Assembly (NCBI GenBank): GCA_018267095.1
Contig: JAFDZC010000005.1
Span: forward strand, 124,001 to 188,000
Length of the DNA: 64,000 nucleotides
Reading direction: 5' to 3'
Source: Bacteroidota bacterium
Lineage (GTDB): Bacteria; Bacteroidota; Bacteroidia; Flavobacteriales; Flavobacteriaceae
Position numbers and translations under genes: made by a program. Of the stretch, positions 48,667 to 56,349 are shown in pieces. The stretch's first letter is position 1; each line of letters begins with the position of its first letter. The notes beneath the pieces are model-generated. The model was not told the DNA's origin and did not search any database. It saw nothing but the letters and a program-made list of their open reading frames with translations.

Positions 48667-50247
48667 TTATTCTTTTACAAATTTGTGTGATACAGTTTTT
48701 TGACCATCGGAAACATACATAAAATAAATTCCGCGAGCGAAAACCGTTACATCAATACATACTGTATTTTCACCGCGAAAAATTATTTTACCGCTAACAT
48801 CGGCGATAGTAACCACAAAATTATTTACGTCAACTGCGGGAGATATATTGATACGGGTCGACGTAGGATTAGGAAAAATGGAAAAAACACCGGGTTCGAA
48901 AGCAGTATTGGACAGCGGTTCTGCTGCTAACTTGATGATCCATATATCAGAGGAACCATTGTTGTGATTGGCTACTATTTCTGAAGAATCGGTAAACCCG
49001 GCAATGACGTAGCTTCCATCGGAAGTTTGAATGACTCCGTAGGCATCGTCAGTCGTTCCGCCTCCGAAAGCTTTTTGCCATTGCAATTGACCCGTGGCGC
49101 TAAGTTTTGCAATCCAGATATCATCGCCGCCATGCGTTCCGGTCACATCGCCTTCCTGATTATTAGGCACATCAGTATTGCCTGTCACAATATATCCGCC
49201 ATCAATTGTTGCTTCGACTGATCTGGCTTCTTCGTTGGCCCATGAACCTAAACACTTCTGCCATTCGAGTATACCGTCACCATTAATTTTAACAACCCAA
49301 AGGTCAGGCGCAAAAAATGAGGGATTAATTGGGTTTGAACTATGGTTGCCTGATACCTGTCCATCATTCGAAGAGGTGCGTCCAGCAAAAATGTAGCCGC
49401 CATCGGCAGTAGGCTTTATCGTATTGGCAATATCCACATCGGATCCGCCATAGGTTTTTTCCCAAATAATATTGCCAGTAGCGTTCAGTTTTACAATCCA
49501 TGCGTCGAGAGCGCCGTGCAACGCAGTAACATTTCCGTCAGTAGAATTAGTGAATCCTGAAAGAACATAACTCCCATCGGCAAGCGCCAGAATACCGGTG
49601 GCTACATCTACATTGGATCCGCCTAACGTTTTCTGCCATTGATAGGTACCATTACCGCTTACTTTTACGATCCACGCATCAGACCCGCCAAGATAACTCG
49701 TTACCATTCCTTGTCCGTAAGCCGAGGTACCAGCCATGATGTAACCGCCATCGAGCGTTGGAGCAACTTCGTTCAGCGTATCACTATTGAATCCGCCATA
49801 GCGCTTTTGCCATTGTATGAGGCCATCGCCTGTGATTTTGACAAGCCAATAATCATCACTTCCGAAAGAGGTTCCGACAGCATCTCCATCTATCGAAGCG
49901 GTTTCTCCACCAATGATATAACCTCCATCGGCCGTTCGCTTGATGGTTCTCGCATTGTCGTCTTGTGAGCCTCCGATGGATTTTTGCCATAGTACATTCC
50001 CCGAAACATCTGTCTTGACTATCCACAGGTCAAAAAAACCGTGGTTTCCTGAGACATCGACATCATTGGAATAACTTCTGCCTGCTGTAATGTATCCGCC
50101 GTCATGGGCCTCGACGATACACATGGCAAGATCGCTGTTGCTGCCTCCGAGTAACTTCTGCCAAGCCAAATTAGGCTGTGCATATATGATTGTCGATAAC
50201 AAAGTGACGGCTATCGATATTGGTTTTCTAAATTTTATTTTCGTCAT
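48667..50247 (-). CDS. T9SS-secreted protein with ~55-residue Trp-rich repeats
   Basis: 526 residues with a signal peptide (about 1-24, ending IYAQ). The body has at least seven repeats of about 55 residues built around DGGYI[IV][AT]G, then a G-x-D-x-W-[IV]-[IV]-K segment and W-Q-K-x-[LFYM]-G-G-[ST]. They resemble the delta-60/lactonase-like beta propeller repeats described in secreted Bacteroidota proteins. The C-terminal ~75 residues (FSIFPNPTSTRINISP... HKFVKE) are a type A sorting domain. A paralogue with the same repeats is at 62714-64000. It may be an adhesin. Confidence 0.8.
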   Translation of the reverse strand: MTKIKFRKPISIAVTLLSTIIYAQPNLAWQKLLGGSNSDLAMCIVEAHDGGYITAGRSYSNDVDVSGNHGFFDLWIVKTDVSGNVLWQKSIGGSQDDNARTIKRTADGGYIIGGETASIDGDAVGTSFGSDDYWLVKITGDGLIQWQKRYGGFNSDTLNEVAPTLDGGYIMAGTSAYGQGMVTSYLGGSDAWIVKVSGNGTYQWQKTLGGSNVDVATGILALADGSYVLSGFTNSTDGNVTALHGALDAWIVKLNATGNIIWEKTYGGSDVDIANTIKPTADGGYIFAGRTSSNDGQVSGNHSSNPINPSFFAPDLWVVKINGDGILEWQKCLGSWANEEARSVEATIDGGYIVTGNTDVPNNQEGDVTGTHGGDDIWIAKLSATGQLQWQKAFGGGTTDDAYGVIQTSDGSYVIAGFTDSSEIVANHNNGSSDIWIIKLAAEPLSNTAFEPGVFSIFPNPTSTRINISPAVDVNNFVVTIADVSGKIIFRGENTVCIDVTVFARGIYFMYVSDGQKTVSHKFVKE

Positions 50248-50324
50248 GGCTGAGTGGCTGAAGTTTGATAGCTGTGGCCAGTATTGCTTCCTGAAGTAAT
50301 CATTGTAATTTTTTAAATACGTTG

Positions 50325-50343
50325 CAAAAATACACTAAATTTG
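50325..50343. promoter_or_regulatory. Divergent -7 elements between the T9SS gene and the methyltransferase
   Basis: TAAATTTG at 50336-50343 on the plus strand precedes the ATG at 50372 by 28 bases. On the minus strand TATTTTTG (50332-50325) could serve the T9SS gene, whose ATG is 77 bases further. The two sites are almost back to back. Confidence 0.45.
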
Positions 50344-50371
50344 CACGCTCGATATCCAATGTGAAAGATTA

Positions 50372-51136
50372 ATGTCAACATCCCAAAATCCGCAACCTGA
50401 CAAAGCAAAAACGACTTGTTCGAACTGGTTCGCCTCGTGGTTCGATTCGCCTTATTATCACATTCTGTACAAGGAACGAAACTACCGCGAAGCCCAGATT
50501 TTCATGGACAACCTCACCCATTACCTGAACCTGCCCGAACAGGCCAAAGTACTCGATTTGGCTTGCGGAAAAGGCCGTCATTCGATTTACCTGAACCAAC
50601 TCGGTTACGATGTTTTGGGTGTGGACCTATCTGAAAACAGCATTGCCACGGCCAGCAAAAATACCAACGATACTTTGCATTTCAAGGTGCACGACATGCG
50701 CGAGCCGTTCAAGGAAAAATTCGATGCGATTTTCAACCTGTTCACGAGTTTCGGTTATTTCGAATCGGATGACGACCACTTAAAAACGCTCATCGCCATC
50801 AAAGAAAGTCTCACCGAATACGGTTTTGGCGTGATTGATTTTATGAACGTAAACCAAGTCTTGGCCACGCTCGTCCCTGAAGAAACCAAAAGCGTCGATG
50901 GAATTGATTTTCACATCAAACGCTATCATGCCGAAGGCTATATTTTTAAAGAAATCAGCTTTACCGATCAAGGTCAAGATTATCATTTTACCGAAAAAGT
51001 CCGCGCTTTTACTTTACAAGATTTTCAATCGCTCATGGAACAAGCCGGCATTTATTTACTCGATATTTTTGGCGATTACAAACTCAAAAAATTCCACAAA
51101 ACCGACAGCGAACGCCTCATTATGATCTTCAAATGA
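50372..51136 (+). CDS. Class I SAM-dependent methyltransferase
   Basis: 254 residues. The AdoMet-binding motif I is present (VLDLACGKGRHSIYLNQLG near residue 60), followed by VLGVDLSENSI (acidic loop), FKVHDMREPFKEKFDAIFNLFTSFGYFE and a later beta strand. The fold resembles ubiquinone/menaquinone- or toxin-type class I methyltransferases. The substrate cannot be read from sequence. It starts 28 bases after a TANNTTTG element and overlaps the ZIP gene by 4 bases, so they are co-transcribed. Confidence 0.8.
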   Translation: MSTSQNPQPDKAKTTCSNWFASWFDSPYYHILYKERNYREAQIFMDNLTHYLNLPEQAKVLDLACGKGRHSIYLNQLGYDVLGVDLSENSIATASKNTNDTLHFKVHDMREPFKEKFDAIFNLFTSFGYFESDDDHLKTLIAIKESLTEYGFGVIDFMNVNQVLATLVPEETKSVDGIDFHIKRYHAEGYIFKEISFTDQGQDYHFTEKVRAFTLQDFQSLMEQAGIYLLDIFGDYKLKKFHKTDSERLIMIFK

Positions 51137-51804
51137 TACCGTATTTATTACCCTTTTTATCGGTGATTCTGGGTTATGGTTTGGCCATCGGGCTGCAACC
51201 CAAAAAGAAAAAAAGCCTCAAATTGCTCTTGGCTTTCAGCGGATCGTTTTTGCTCTCGATGACCGTCGTACACTTGTTGCCCGAAATTTACACCACCGCG
51301 CAATCGGGCGTTGGCTTGTTTATCATGCTGGGCATTTTGTTGCAAATCATCTTAGAGTATTTCTCGCAAGGCGCCGAACACGGACACGTGCACGGACATG
51401 ACCCGCTCACCCAAATCCCTTGGTTGCTCTTGGGTAGTTTGTGTCTGCACGCCTTTCTCGAAGGATTGCCGGTGAGTCAATATCCCGAACTCGCGCTGGG
51501 CATCAGTATTCACCACTTGCCCATTGCCATCATCTTAACGCTGTTTTTAATCAACGGAGGTTTACCCAAAATTCAAACCTTGCTCACGATGTTACTCTTT
51601 GCACTCATGACACCGGCGGGTGCTCTACTGGCCTCCCATTGGCCGGCGGCAGCGCAATATCAATCGTATGTGACCGCGCTGGTCATTGGTATTTTGTTCC
51701 ACATTTCGTCGACCATCATCTTTGAAAGCAGCGAAGGACACAAATTCAATTTGGCCAAAATCACGGTCATCATTTTGGGCTTTGCCTTGGCGTATTTGAT
51801 TTAG
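51133..51804 (+). CDS. ZIP-family metal transporter
   Basis: 223 residues with about seven to eight membrane helices. A His-rich cytoplasmic loop (HGHVHGHD) follows helix 3, and conserved polar residues in HAFLEGLPVS and HHLPIAII fit the metal-binding helices of ZIP transporters. Relatives move zinc, iron or manganese across the inner membrane. An ATGA overlap couples it to the upstream methyltransferase. The gene ends at the first base of repeat R1 copy C. Confidence 0.85.
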   Translation: MIPYLLPFLSVILGYGLAIGLQPKKKKSLKLLLAFSGSFLLSMTVVHLLPEIYTTAQSGVGLFIMLGILLQIILEYFSQGAEHGHVHGHDPLTQIPWLLLGSLCLHAFLEGLPVSQYPELALGISIHHLPIAIILTLFLINGGLPKIQTLLTMLLFALMTPAGALLASHWPAAAQYQSYVTALVIGILFHISSTIIFESSEGHKFNLAKITVIILGFALAYLI

Positions 51805-51885
51805 GGCGTGACCACAAGGGCCGGGCTATTCGTTTCAATCTTTTTTCGTTCCTCAAAAAGGATTTCCACTGCTATCCCTCACGCA
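51804..51885 (+). repeat. Dispersed repeat R1, copy C (subfamily 2)
   Basis: This 82-bp copy begins GGGCGTGACCACAAGGG and ends CCCTCACGCA. It is identical to 53460-53541 at 81 of 82 positions and shares both ends with copies A and B. A weaker match between the flanks continues to about 51931. It starts at the ZIP stop codon. Confidence 0.85.
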
Positions 51886-51923
51886 ATTTCGCGTCAATTG
51901 AAGCATTCGTCAAAACTGAAGCT

Positions 51924-51963
51924 TTTAAAGATACCTGAAGTCCACCGGACTTCCTCCTTTTAA
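51924..51963 (-). repeat. Dispersed palindromic element R3, copy 2
   Basis: Reverse-strand match, 37 of 40 positions, to 21930-21969. The core at 51937-51953 (GAAGTCCACCGGACTTC) has 7-bp arms. It lies directly after R1 copy C. Confidence 0.75.
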
Positions 51964-52073
51964 TTTCACACGAGGCGCAGCCGAACTGAGCGAAGCTAAA
52001 TCTCACGCAATTAAAAGGTTAAAATTTAAAATAATGATTTTTTAATTAAATTAGCTACTTTAAGCTAGGTATT

Positions 52074-53423
52074 ATGAATAGAAAAATTTTACTTCTTGTC
52101 CTCTTCTTCCCCGTTTTATTGTTGAACGCCCAATGCTTTACTAATGCAGTTTCAAGCGAAGGAACAATTATCCTCAGAAAATCTGACGGTACACTTTGGG
52201 CAAGAGGTGACAATAATACTGGTTTAGTCGGAAACGGAACAACTGAAGATGTTGTTGAATTAATTCAAATTGGTTCAGATTCTGACTGGTCGAATGAATT
52301 TTGCGCAGTTCAGGACAGAGCATACGCAATTAAACAAAATGGTACTTTATGGTATTGGGGCGGAATTATTAATCCTCTTTTGCCAACTCAAATCGGAACA
52401 GATACTGATTGGCTCAAAGTGAACGCTTCAAGTTATGCTGTTGCAGCCATCAAATCCAACGGAACTCTTTGGACAATGGGAAAAAATTCTAATGGCGTTC
52501 TAGGTATAGGTAATTCAGATGATAATTATACCGTAAACAACCCGATACAGGTTGGTTCAGACAACGATTGGAAATTGATTTTCTCTGGGGCCAATAATTT
52601 TTATGCGCTCAAAACAAATAACACATTGTGGTCTTGGGGTAGTGAACTTGCTTTGGGTTATCAAGTAACTACCAATAGTGATTATTCTTTTCCTCACCAA
52701 ATAGGCGAAGATACCTGGAAAACAATAGCAGGTTGCTTTGGCAAAACATTTGGAATTAAAACAGACGGGGCGCTTTATGGCTGGGGTTATGATTTGCAAC
52801 ATCTTATTTCATCAAACGACTATAATTTTATCCCAATTCAAATTGGTACTGATACCGATTGGAAATTGATTGATCCGGCACAAAATTTTGTAATTGGTTT
52901 GAAAGAAAATCATACCCGATGGGGCTGGGGATCTAATTGGCAATACAATTTAGGCACCGGAAATATTACAGATATTAGCCAACCAACCCAGTTAGATTCT
53001 GCTAGAGATTGGGAAATGATAAATATCGATGTAAATGGCACTGGTCATCCCAGTGGAATCAAACAAGACGGAGCCCATTACATTTGGAAAAGTATTTGGC
53101 CACCTCTAAATAATGGGGTCTACCAATTCCCAACACCAACTGTTATCTTTCAAAGTTGTACACTACCCACAACTAACTTTGATGATGAATTATTTAAGAT
53201 TCATCCAAATCCCCTAACGAATTTTTCAACGATGACCTTTAATGAAATTCAAGAAAATACAATCCTAAATATCTTTGACCTTACCGGTAAAAAAGTCATG
53301 ACCGATACCTGCACAGGTATTCTATACACACTTGCAAAAGGAAATTTGAAACCTGGACTTTACATAATACAACTCATTGATGCAGCCAAAAAAACAACCA
53401 CTAAGAAATTGATAATTCAGTAA
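52074..53423 (+). CDS. T9SS-secreted RCC1-repeat-like protein
   Basis: 449 residues with a signal peptide (1-21, ending LLNAQ). Repeats of about 50 residues are built on the pattern (K/Q)-x-(D/N)-G-(T/A)-L-(W/Y)-x-W/M-G, followed by Q-[IV]-G-[ST]-[DN]-x-D-W, which resemble RCC1-type beta-propeller blades. The C-terminal ~80 residues (FKIHPNPLTNFSTMTF... KKLIIQ) are a type A sorting domain. It is bracketed by direct copies of repeat R1 and is more A+T-rich by eye than the surrounding genes, though other secreted-protein genes here share that. It may be an adhesin or glycan-binding protein. Confidence 0.8.
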   Translation: MNRKILLLVLFFPVLLLNAQCFTNAVSSEGTIILRKSDGTLWARGDNNTGLVGNGTTEDVVELIQIGSDSDWSNEFCAVQDRAYAIKQNGTLWYWGGIINPLLPTQIGTDTDWLKVNASSYAVAAIKSNGTLWTMGKNSNGVLGIGNSDDNYTVNNPIQVGSDNDWKLIFSGANNFYALKTNNTLWSWGSELALGYQVTTNSDYSFPHQIGEDTWKTIAGCFGKTFGIKTDGALYGWGYDLQHLISSNDYNFIPIQIGTDTDWKLIDPAQNFVIGLKENHTRWGWGSNWQYNLGTGNITDISQPTQLDSARDWEMINIDVNGTGHPSGIKQDGAHYIWKSIWPPLNNGVYQFPTPTVIFQSCTLPTTNFDDELFKIHPNPLTNFSTMTFNEIQENTILNIFDLTGKKVMTDTCTGILYTLAKGNLKPGLYIIQLIDAAKKTTTKKLIIQ

Positions 53424-53440
53424 ACAAAACCCCAACTGCC

Positions 53441-53454
53441 CTATAAATTTATAG
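53441..53454 (+). other. Short perfect palindrome before R1 copy D
   Basis: CTATAAATTTATAG (14 bp) lies 5 bases before R1 copy D and 18 bases after the RCC1-like stop codon. No T-run follows, so its role is unclear. Confidence 0.35.
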
Positions 53455-53459
53455 TACTT

Positions 53460-53588
53460 GGGCGTGACCACAAGGGTCGGGCTATTCGTTTCAATCTTTT
53501 TTCGTTCCTCAAAAAGGATTTCCACTGCTATCCCTCACGCAGTTCTTATTCTAATCAAACATTTATCAAAACTGAAGCTTTAAAAGTT
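53460..53588 (+). repeat. Dispersed repeat R1, copy D (subfamily 2)
   Basis: Core 53460-53541 is 81/82 identical to copy C and lies in the same orientation 1656 bp away, with the RCC1-like gene between. A weaker match, with AAAACTGAAGCTTT in both, extends to about 53588. Confidence 0.85.
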
Positions 53589-53621
53589 CTGTTTCAACTC
53601 CGAATTCAGCGCGAAAATCAC

Positions 53622-53629
53622 TACTTTTG
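53622..53629 (+). promoter_or_regulatory. murQ: TANNTTTG -7 element of murQ
   Basis: TACTTTTG, 33 bases before the ATG at 53663. It overlaps an in-frame TTG that would otherwise be a longer start. Confidence 0.5.
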
Positions 53630-53662
53630 AAAGTCACAAAAAGACAAAAATTCAACATAAAA

Positions 53663-54481
53663 ATGTCCTTTACCAAAACCACCGAACAATCTTCACATTA
53701 CGAAGCCTTAGAGCAAATGTCTGTGCAGGAGTTATTGCGCAACATCAACCGCGAAGACCAAACCGTTCCGTTGGCGGTTGAACGCGCTTTGCCCCAAATT
53801 GAACAACTCGTCACCCGCGTAGTCGAGCAACTCAAAAAAGGCGGGCGCTTGTTTTATATCGGTGCCGGAACTTCGGGGCGTTTGGGCATTGTTGACGCTT
53901 CAGAATGTCCGCCTACTTATGGCGTTCCGCATGATTTGGTCAACGGCATCATTGCCGGTGGAGACCAAGCCATTCGCCGCGCGGTTGAAAATGCCGAAGA
54001 CAACACCACCCAAGCTTGGCTCGATTTGCAAGCGCATCAGATTTCTGAAAATGATTTTGTGATTGGCATCGCCGCTTCGGGCACCACGCCTTATGTAATT
54101 GGCGGTCTTGAAGCTTGTAACCAAAACGGCATCGCTACCGGTGGCATTACTTGCAATGCCGGAAGTCCGTTGGCGCTCACGGCACAATACCCCATTGAAG
54201 TGGTTGTCGGGCCGGAATTTGTTACCGGAAGCTCGCGCATGAAAGCCGGAACCGCACAAAAACTGGTTTTGAATATGATTTCGACTACGGCCATGATTCA
54301 ACTGGGCCGTGTAAAAGGCAACAAAATGGTCGATATGCAACTGAGCAACAACAAACTCGTCGATCGTGGCGTGCGCATGATTATGAGCGAAATTCCAGTC
54401 AGTTATGAGGTAGCTTCAGAATTGCTTCAAAAACACGGCAGTGTGCGCAAAGCCGTAAATGCCTACCACCAAACCCAATAA
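53663..54481 (+). CDS. murQ: N-acetylmuramic acid 6-phosphate etherase
   Basis: 272 residues from the ATG at 53663. The SIS fold is visible: LFYIGAGTSGRLGIVDASECPPTYGVP near residues 60-90, then IGIAASGTTPYVIGGLEAC and GSSRMKAGTAQKLVLNMISTTAMIQLG. The conserved Glu in DASECP is the catalytic base region. The enzyme cleaves the lactyl ether of MurNAc 6-phosphate to GlcNAc 6-phosphate in recycling of peptidoglycan. No anmK or permease lies next to it. It is followed 11 bases on by the DUF6095 gene. Confidence 0.92.
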   Translation: MSFTKTTEQSSHYEALEQMSVQELLRNINREDQTVPLAVERALPQIEQLVTRVVEQLKKGGRLFYIGAGTSGRLGIVDASECPPTYGVPHDLVNGIIAGGDQAIRRAVENAEDNTTQAWLDLQAHQISENDFVIGIAASGTTPYVIGGLEACNQNGIATGGITCNAGSPLALTAQYPIEVVVGPEFVTGSSRMKAGTAQKLVLNMISTTAMIQLGRVKGNKMVDMQLSNNKLVDRGVRMIMSEIPVSYEVASELLQKHGSVRKAVNAYHQTQ

Positions 54482-54492
54482 AAAATACCGAT

Positions 54493-54723
54493 ATGGGAAC
54501 CAATCGCGAGGTTTTAAACCAAGGAATCAAAAAATTAGCATTCGCTTTACCAGCATTATTTACGGGCCCGGCGGTGATTTACAACGCGTTTATCAACCAA
54601 CAAAACAACTGGCACTATTTGGTTTTGGCCATCGGTATTGCCATTTGTTTCACCGGTGTTTATTTGATGTTCCGCGGAATTCAGCTGATTGTACAAAGCA
54701 TGTTTGATTACAACGACGACTGA
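54493..54723 (+). CDS. DUF6095 small membrane protein
   Basis: 76 residues with two membrane segments at about 14-34 (KLAFALPALFTGPAVIYNAF) and 43-65 (YLVLAIGIAICFTGVYLMFRGI), and a short acidic tail FDYNDD. It fits the flavobacterial DUF6095 family of unknown function. It lies 11 bases after murQ and overlaps the pentapeptide-repeat gene by one base, so murQ, this gene and the next two form a tight transcription unit. Confidence 0.8.
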   Translation: MGTNREVLNQGIKKLAFALPALFTGPAVIYNAFINQQNNWHYLVLAIGIAICFTGVYLMFRGIQLIVQSMFDYNDD

Positions 54724-55301
54724 TGGACGAGTTACTCTACATAGACCAAACTTTTGAGCAACTACAACTTTCTAATAGCCGACTCACCCACAGAGAGTTT
54801 GATGGTTGTCATTTTGTGAACAGTCAATTTTCGGGTTGCGATTTCTCGGGCAGTATTTTTACGGGTTGCACTTTTACCGATTGTAATTTATCGATGGCGC
54901 AGCTCAGCGCAACCCAACTGGCCGGTGTGGTTTTTAAAAACTGTAAAATACTCGGGCTAACTTTTGACAAATGCTCAGACTTTTTGTTTGAAGTTTCATT
55001 TGATCATTGCACACTTGATTTTTCGTCATTTGCGCACAAAAAAATGCCCAAAACATCTTTTGCGGGCTGCTCACTCAAAGAAGTGAGTTTTATGGAAGCC
55101 GATTTGAGCGGTGCCGATTTTGACCACGCCGATTTAACCTTGGCGATTTTTAACCAAACCCAACTGGCCGGTGCTGATTTTACTACCGCGCGCAACTTTA
55201 CGATTGATCCGCAATACAACCCCATGAAAAAAGCGCGCTTCACCAGCCACGGGCTTTTGGGGTTGCTCGCACAATACGATATCAAAATAGATGTGTCATG
55301 A
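54723..55301 (+). CDS. Pentapeptide-repeat protein
   Basis: 192 residues. Repeated A/S/C-[DNLFV]-F-[STQ]-x pentapeptides run from about residue 25 to 155, including GCDFSGSIFTGCTFTDCNLSMAQL and ADLSGADFDHADLTLAIFNQTQLAGADF. These form a right-handed quadrilateral beta helix. QnrA/MfpA members mimic DNA and protect gyrase or topoisomerase IV; many others have no known role. The protein ends with LLGLLAQYDIKIDVS. Its gene is about 2.5 kb from parC/parE, but no shared control is seen. It overlaps the DinB-like gene by 4 bases. Confidence 0.82.
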   Translation: MDELLYIDQTFEQLQLSNSRLTHREFDGCHFVNSQFSGCDFSGSIFTGCTFTDCNLSMAQLSATQLAGVVFKNCKILGLTFDKCSDFLFEVSFDHCTLDFSSFAHKKMPKTSFAGCSLKEVSFMEADLSGADFDHADLTLAIFNQTQLAGADFTTARNFTIDPQYNPMKKARFTSHGLLGLLAQYDIKIDVS

Positions 55302-55873
55302 ATATAACCGAAACTTATCTCGAAAGCGTCCGCAAGCAATTTTTGTATTACAAAACTTTGGGCGAAAAGGCCATGAAACAATTAGAGCCCGAGCAACTTT
55401 TTGTGATGACCAATGATGACACCAACAGCATTGCTACGATTGTCAAGCATTTGGCGGGCAATATGCTTTCGCGATGGACCGATTTTTTAACCACCGATGG
55501 CGAGAAAGAATGGCGCAACCGCGACAGTGAATTTGAAAACGACTTGCAAACCCCAGAACAAGTTTGGGCATTGTGGGAACAAGGCTGGGCGTGTTTCTTA
55601 GCCGCGCTCGATAGCTTATCAGCAGCGCAATTGGGCGAGATTATTTACATCCGCAACGAAGGCCACACCGTGATGGAAGCCATCAACCGACAGTTGGCGC
55701 ATTATCCGTATCACATCGGGCAAATGGTGTTTTACGCCAAGCAACTCAAAGCGACTCCGTGGGATAGTTTGTCGATTCCGCGCAATGCTTCGCAAAGTTA
55801 TAATGCAGATAAGTTTGCGCGTGACAAAGGCATTCGTAACTTTACCGACGACGAGCTTAACCGGATACGCTAA
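55298..55873 (+). CDS. DUF1572/DinB-like protein
   Basis: 191 residues. The four-helix DinB-type fold is suggested by LESVRKQFLYYKTLGEKAMKQLEPEQLF, SIATIVKHLAGNMLSRWTDFL and MEAINRQLAHYPYHIGQMVFYAKQL. Metal-ligand His positions are visible: His in VKHLAGN, and His-x-x-x-His in HYPYHIGQ. DUF1572 members have no assigned function; related DinB proteins include thiol- or metal-dependent transferases. An ATGA overlap couples it to the pentapeptide-repeat gene. Confidence 0.8.
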   Translation: MNITETYLESVRKQFLYYKTLGEKAMKQLEPEQLFVMTNDDTNSIATIVKHLAGNMLSRWTDFLTTDGEKEWRNRDSEFENDLQTPEQVWALWEQGWACFLAALDSLSAAQLGEIIYIRNEGHTVMEAINRQLAHYPYHIGQMVFYAKQLKATPWDSLSIPRNASQSYNADKFARDKGIRNFTDDELNRIR

Positions 55874-55878
55874 CCCGC

Positions 55879-55950
55879 AGCCCTGGTGGAAGTGGCGTCC
55901 TTGCAGGCCGGGGTTCGGACGGCAAGACACAACGAACGACAGGAATAGCT
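55879..55950 (+). repeat. 72-bp hairpin repeat R2, copy 2
   Basis: The same length as copy 1 (22012-22083), with about 53 of 72 positions identical. The 11-bp stem is kept by compensating changes and the loop GGGTT is unchanged. It ends 15 bases before the lipoprotein gene ATG at 55966. Confidence 0.8.
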
Positions 55951-55965
55951 GCCCAAATAAAAAAT

Positions 55966-56337
55966 ATGAAAAAATATCTGCTGTTATTTTTACCGCTGCT
56001 GCTGAGCGCTTGCTACAAAACCGAGTGCAACTGCAGCGATTTTAAAACCGGAAAATTCGAATCTGAAATTGTCATCAATGGCGTCACGCAGCGCACGACT
56101 TCGGTGCGTACCGATTCGTTGGTGATTGAAACCTATAAAGGCAAAACCGATACCGCGACGATTCGCTGGGTGAGCGATTGCGAGTATGTTTTGCGCCAGA
56201 TGCATCCGAAAACGATGGCCGAACAAAAGGCGATTTCGATTAAAATTTTGACCACTGACAAAAATTCGTATACATTTGAATTTGGCTTGGTGGGCGACGA
56301 TGCGCGCCAAAAAGGAACCGCGCACAAAATTGAATAA
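55966..56337 (+). CDS. Small lipoprotein of unknown function
   Basis: 123 residues. A lipoprotein signal (LLLSACYKTECNCSD) puts lipidated Cys at about residue 16. The mature part is beta-rich and polar (FKTGKFESEIVINGVTQRTTSVRTDSLVIETYKGKTDTATIRWVSDCEYVLRQMHPKTM). No domain is recognised. From memory, relatives in this phylum sometimes inherit the label DNA topoisomerase IV because they sit near parC; nothing in the sequence supports such a role. It starts 15 bases after the R2 hairpin and 12 bases before the terC gene. Confidence 0.72.
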   Translation: MKKYLLLFLPLLLSACYKTECNCSDFKTGKFESEIVINGVTQRTTSVRTDSLVIETYKGKTDTATIRWVSDCEYVLRQMHPKTMAEQKAISIKILTTDKNSYTFEFGLVGDDARQKGTAHKIE

Positions 56338-56349
56338 AACAAACATTCC

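Noticed and set aside
55966-56337. Topoisomerase IV component
   Set aside because: It is a 123-residue lipoprotein with none of the topoisomerase motifs; only its position near parC could suggest the label.
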